In this document: one piece after another, positions 59,109 to 64,000 of the stretch | How the letters are laid out: the number at the start of each line of letters is the position of its first letter | How positions within the stretch are numbered: position 1 is the stretch's first letter | Source: Cryptomeria japonica | Lineage: Eukaryota; Streptophyta; Pinopsida; Cupressales; Cupressaceae | Reading direction: 5' to 3' | DNA: 64,000 nucleotides | Assembly: GCF_030272615.1 (NCBI RefSeq) | Contig: NC_081406.1 | Location: forward strand, 170,321,861-170,385,860 | Notes under the pieces: model-generated | Database searches by the model: none | Told to the model about the DNA's origin: nothing | The model's input: only the letters and a program-made list of their open reading frames with translations | Program-made: the position numbers and the translations under genes

Positions 59109-59405
59109 TGCATCAAGTCTGTCCCGAGTACGAATGCACCGCATTGGTGTTCCAGATCCGTGCGCTCATTCTCGGGACAGAGGTTTAATAGAGTCGTTCA
59201 ACAGTCTCATTTGCAGTGCCTTAGTTTAGTTTCACATTTTTCGTCTGCTAGCCCACCCTTAGCGCCAATTTAAGTGAGGTAATGCAGGGCCAATTTATTC
59301 TGTAGGATTGATCATGCTTGACGTAGCGAATATCTTCCATCACATTTTGGTGAACCCGATGTGAAGCGAGTTTGCTTTTTGCATCATTTAGTTCAACACC
59401 AGAGG
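59109..59405 (+). repeat. Block E'' copy 7 with inverted repeat
   Basis: Perfect arms CTGTCCCGAG (59119-59128) and CTCGGGACAG (59171-59180). Then the normal E end and TGGTGAACCCGATG, ending CAACACCAGAGG before the LTR. Confidence 0.75.
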
Positions 59406-61710
59406 TGATGTATCTGCAGGCCACCGATTTGCAATTTGATGGACTCCCATCGGCTAAAGATATGACTGAGAGTGAGTGTGCACAACCGGATCCTATGTGC
59501 TTGAGTGAAGATAATGACAACAATGTCATAATATTGCAATGCTGGAAGCAAATGTCAAGTCCAGGTACTCCCACCTTTAAGTACTAACACGTGGCTTACT
59601 CACTGCGTGCATGGAATGCATCATATCCATATGAGATAAGACAGAAAAGAAGAAGGCAAGAGATTGGTGGCTCACACTGGATCTACCGGTGAATCAAAGA
59701 TGCCTCAGGTGCATGAAATGAAAAGATATGCACTGAATCGACAGGGGAGGCATGATGAGCTGCCGGGAAAGATGAAGAGTGATGGGTTTGTCACTTAGAC
59801 AAATGAATTTGCCACCTTGATAAACCGGTTGAGATGAGAATAGGTCAGATGCACAAGGATGGAAGTGAGTTTGTAGTCACAAACATTAAGTTACTAGCAT
59901 GCAGATAGAGAATCACATTGCCACAGGTGCATAACAGTTGGAATTTGATGGCATGGTGTCATCAAGGATATCATTGTGTGCAAACAAGAGAGTTGTCCAC
60001 TTCCAAACATATCTATCGGTATCTACAGTAGAGATAGTAGATATACTCTTTCAATCGGTGAGAGATCAAAGAGGCAAAGGTGAAATTCTCACACTTGATG
60101 AAAAGAAGTGCAGACATGAAGGTTAACCGACAAGGTGAGATGTACCGACAGGGTTAGAGAACCGGTAGGCAAGATGGACCGGTAGTATGAAGCATACACC
60201 GATTAAGTGATTGGTCGGCTATCCTATTAGAGCCAACAAAGACATTTAGTTAAGGTGGATACCAACAAAGATGCCACGTGGAGTTGAAGTGGCTTGCATG
60301 CAGAGGACAGTGAATTGTCGTGTCGGTGAGGTAGTTAGCGGTAGGTCGACTGAGGAAATCACGAGAATGTTAGAGTGATTTGTGACTCGATGAAGAATGA
60401 AGATCTGCATGATGCTATGAGCGAGGAAGGATATCTAGTTGCAGATCTGACCTGGACAAGGTTACCAAGAGATCATTAAATGTGAGTGACAGAAGCAGGT
60501 CAATATATAGGGTCGTGTTTGCTAAAAATAGCGAACGTTTATTGGATACCACGAGATTAGTTGTGATGAATGATATAGAGCTGGCTATCATTTCTGATGC
60601 ATGATTCGATTTGATTTGATATGGCTCGAGGTTGGTAGATGATTACCATAGCGTGGCAAGATTTGTTTTTCTATTTTGGCAGGAAACTTGGCTATATATG
60701 TGCAGACTGAAGAACGAGTTTTTTGATGATGCCGGATATAGAGGAGGGCATGAGTGTGTAGATCAGTCAGAGTAAAAATAGTAGAAGACTATAGTGCCTG
60801 TATGTAGGAGAGACACAACCGGGAACACGTTTTAGTAGAGGCTTAACCGGTAAGGTTAAAGCAACCTGCAAGAAGCAAGGGAGGGGAAGTCAGAAGTGAA
60901 CTGTTGGTGTTCAAGTTGGCTTGAGGATATCTTAGAGTGTGGCTGTCGTGAGTCGGTTGCAGAGAAGATCCCGCAGGCACATAACAAAGCGGGGTGGAAC
61001 CAATAAGCTGAGTAACCAGTAGTCAAGTGCAAAGTGTCAGATGAATAACTGGTAGAGGTTGAGTTGGCCAGTGAGCAGCAGCAGGAGTAGGTGAGAAGAG
61101 AGAGGAGGTGAGAAGAAGGAAGGAGAGGACATAAAACCAGCAGAGAACAGAATAGAGACAAAGTGACAGAAGGAAGAAGAGGAGACAACCGGTAAGGCAG
61201 AGGAGAAGTGAAACCGACAGGGTAAAGAATAAGCAGTGGCTACAAGACTCACTTGTAACCAGATTATTACATTTGTATTTGATAATGATTTATTGCCGAT
61301 CACTGAGTTGGTGCTCGATGTAGGGGTTGTAACTCCTTTGGGTTGGTGCCCATTGATAGCAGGGGTTGTAGCTCCTTTGGGTTGGTGCCCATAAACTGTA
61401 GCAGTGGTATTCCTTGGGTTAGTGCCCTAAATGTTGTAACCGAAGTGTTTCATGGTGAGGCTGGATTGCAGCAGGAGACTCCAGGAGCATTTCTCATTGA
61501 GGTTTTTCCCATCTTGGGTTTTCCTCGTATATACGGGTGTCATGTGATGTGCATTTGTGTTTGCTTGTTTATGATATCTTTCCTTCTGTTACCTGTAAGT
61601 TAACTTGGCATTAGGATTGGTAATTGGGAATCTCTCTTAGGATCAAAAGGTTAAAGAGTTTTGGAAACCACTGATTCACCCCCCCTCTCAGTGGTATATT
61701 GTATCCAACA
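59406..61710 (+). repeat. Copia LTR, copy 3 left
   Basis: TGATGTATCTG to GTATCCAACA, about 2.3 kb. TATA box at 60693-60699. Minisatellite at about 61320-61440. The first 180 bp hold the conserved short frame (59411-59587). Confidence 0.88.
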
Positions 61711-61712
61711 AT

Positions 61713-61724
61713 TGGTATCAGAGC
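61713..61724 (+). other. Primer binding site (tRNA-iMet type), Copia copy 3
   Basis: TGGTATCAGAGC, the exact consensus. Confidence 0.9.
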
Positions 61725-61782
61725 GTAGGTTCCCGATTGATAAGCTTTCTCTAGCTTGGGTAGATTCTGGTATTTGGACAAA

Positions 61783-62772
61783 ATGGTTTGTTTAGTGTCA
61801 CCCCCTACTCCAATGTTTGATGTTTCAAACTTTTCTGTTTGGAGTTGCAGAATGGAAGTCTACTTGTCCTCTGTAGGGTATGATGTTTGAATGACAATTG
61901 TAAATGGTATCCCTAGTCCTACCAATCCTCCCACCGATGCTGAAGCAAAAAGAAGATCTAGATGCAATGAAGAAGCCATGAAGGGCATATTCAATGGACT
62001 TACCGGTGATGTTTCTTCACAGGTAGATAATTATAGATCTGCAAAAAGATTTTAGGCCAGATTAAAGAAGCTCTATGGTAATGAGCCTACCAGTGTTGGA
62101 TCAGTCTGTGAAAACAAGAAGAACATTGCAGCAAGCACATATGCAGATGATGAAGGATGATCAATCAGCAGCTGCAACAATGATGATGAGGAAACTCATA
62201 TCTTCATGGCCCAAGAGACAGAAAGTGAGATGCACATATCTCAAAGTAATAATTCAGATGAATCCCATCGGAAAGATCTTTTTGGTAGTGATGAAGAAGA
62301 TGGAGAAGAAGAAGAAACTGAAGTAGATCTTGAAGGAGAACTTGTTAATGCACTCGAGGAGCTTAGTAGAGTAAGAAAAGAATACACGATGCTTAAGAAT
62401 GCTACTATTGTCTAACAAATTTAGTCAAAAGTCTTCAAGAGTCAATGTAAGCTATCAATAATGTGAAAGCACAAGTGGATGAAGTCTTGGACAAAATGTT
62501 GAGTAAACAAAAACAATCCAAGGAGACTGGGGGATTAGGATTTGAAACGTGTGAGTGTTCCACAGGTAAGGATGTCTCCAGCAAAGACATTCTTTTCATC
62601 TGCTCAAATGGAAAGGACAAGGGTCAAACTTTCACTATTGGAAATGCCCCAAGGAAGAAGATTGATCTGACTACAACCGGTGAAGACATAAAGAAGAAGA
62701 CCGCTACTGCACGGAAGAATAATGGAGATGCAAAAGCAAAAGGAAAGCTAAGAGAAGACAACTTCATTGGTA
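61783..62772 (+). pseudogene. gag: Copia gag, copy 3 (3'-truncated)
   Basis: ATG at 61783, then the N-terminal Gag (RMEVYLSSVGYDV) with TGA at about 61888 where the others have Trp. It shares with copy 1 the TAG in the F-ARL motif (about 62052) and the loss of the coiled-coil-like segment. The acidic region is at 62206-62415. The lysine-rich part is at 62463-62760. The frame is cut before the zinc knuckles and runs straight into LTR sequence. Confidence 0.82.
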
Positions 62773-64000
62773 GCAGTTTGATGGACTCCGATCGGCTAAA
62801 GATATCACTGACAGTGAGTATGTACAACCGGATCCTATGTGCTTGACTGAAGATAATGACAACAATGTCATTTCAGTGCAATGCTGGAAGCAAATGTCAA
62901 GTCCTTGTATTCCCATCGGTAAGTGCTAACACTTGGCTTAGATCACTACATGCATGGAATGCATCATATCCATATGAGATAAGGAAGAAAAGTAGAAGGT
63001 GGGAGATTGATGGCTCACACTGGATCTACCGGTGAATCAAAGATGCCTCAGGTGCATGAAATCAAAATATATGCATGGGATTGACAGGGAAGGCATGATG
63101 AGCTGCCGGGAAAGATGAAGAGTGATGGGTTTGTCACTTAGACAAATGACTCTGTCACCTTGACAAACCGGTTGAGATGAGAATAGATCAGATGCAGAAG
63201 GATGCAAGTGATTCTGCAGTCACAAACATGGAGTTACTAGGTTGCAGATGGAGAAACGCGTTGCCACAGGTGCATAACAGTTGGAATTTGATGGAACGGT
63301 GTCATCAAGGATATCATCGTATGCAAGCAAGAGAGTTGTCCATTGGTAAACATATCTACTGATATCTACAATAGAGATAGTAGATATATTGTGTCAACTG
63401 GTGAGAGACCAAAGAGGCAAAGGTGAAAGTCTCTCACCTAATGAAGAGAAGTGCAGACATGAAGGTTAATCGGCAAGGTGCGATGTACCGATAGGGTTAG
63501 AGAACTTGTAGGCAAGATGGACCGGTAGTATGAAGCATAGGTTGGTGATGCTATCAGAGCCAACACATAGGTTTAGCTAAGGTGGATACCGATAAAGACA
63601 CCACGTGGAGTTGAAGTGGTTTGTGTGCACAGGACCGTGAAGTGCCGTGTCAGTGAGGTAGTTAGTGGTAGGTCTATTGAGGAAATCACAGGATATGTTA
63701 CAATGATTTTTGGCTCGATGAGGAATGAAGATCTACGTGATGCTACTACTGAGGAAAGATATCTAGTTGCAGATCTGACTTGGATAAGGCAACCAAGAGA
63801 TCATTAAATGTGATTGACAGAAGGAGGTTGATAGATAGGGCCATGTTTGTTAAAAATAGCGAACGTGTATTGGATGCCACGAGATTAGCTGTGATGGATG
63901 ATCTAGAGCTGACTGTCATCTCTGATGCATGATTCTATCGGATTTGATACGCCTCGAGGTCGGTGGATGATTACCGTAGCACGCCAAGATTTATTTTTCT
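62773..64000 (+). repeat. Copia LTR, copy 3 right (partial)
   Basis: Begins inside the LTR at GCAGTTTGATGGACTCC, about 40 bp after the usual start, because gag is fused to it. Continues to the window end, before the TATA box. Confidence 0.82.

Larger units (their letters stand above)
59406..64000 (+). mobile_element. Copia gag-only retrotransposon, copy 3 (runs off the window)
   Basis: LTR 59406-61710, primer site 61713, shortened gag to about 62772, then joined directly into a second LTR that continues past the window end. Confidence 0.85.

Overview
The window is plant nuclear DNA made almost entirely of old, nested LTR retrotransposons. The retroelement families are plant types (Copia with tRNA-iMet primer sites, two Ty3/gypsy chromoviruses, a Tat-lineage Gypsy element), and one element carries a piece that resembles the plant RACK1 gene. 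The LTR pairs that can be compared differ by several percent, and there is no intact host gene, tRNA, rRNA or CRISPR array. This fits a large, slowly purged seed-plant genome, most likely a gymnosperm, but the species cannot be fixed from the sequence.

The backbone is a tandem array of composite repeats. I name its blocks: A/H (C-poor GGATTA-rich DNA), B ((ATC)n microsatellite), C (a segment identical in kind to the transcribed R-U5 half of a Copia LTR), D (about 430 bp with a short conserved reading frame), E and F (an LTR-end-like segment, then a primer-site-like motif and leader) and G (1.3-2 kb of AT-rich, non-coding DNA). One repeat type reads B-C-D-E-F-H/A. The other reads B-C'-E''-Copia LTR-gag-LTR-D-E-F-G-A. 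They alternate, giving a higher-order period of about 13.85 kb, clearest from 44346 to 58198 and restarting at 58199. The same order runs from 1 to about 14.5 kb, and the middle stretch (14.5-44.3 kb) is the same array broken up by insertions.

Three copies of a gag-only Copia element with LTRs of about 2.0-2.3 kb lie at 5054-11049, 45718-52430 and 59406-64000. They keep the primer site, decayed gag frames (two zinc knuckles in copy 1), a polypurine tract and a TATA box, but have no protease, integrase or reverse transcriptase.

Three unrelated elements interrupt the middle of the array. A 5'-truncated chromovirus with six nonsense codons in one frame and a complete 1.9-kb 3' LTR lies at 15044-19904. 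An element of about 10 kb with 433-bp LTRs and a recognisable target duplication lies at 22114-32079. A minus-strand chromovirus with one complete and one truncated LTR lies at 35358-42097.

The 22114-32079 element is the most unusual object. Right after its own primer site it holds a 40-codon frame resembling the start of plant RACK1. It then holds what may be an antisense host-gene fragment. After that comes part of a Tat-lineage element with its own second primer site, Gag, protease, an archaeal-type RNase H with all four catalytic positions, and only the beginning of reverse transcriptase. The rest of pol is missing. It looks like a non-autonomous chimera that picked up host and foreign retroelement sequence. 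No gene in the window looks able to make an intact protein.
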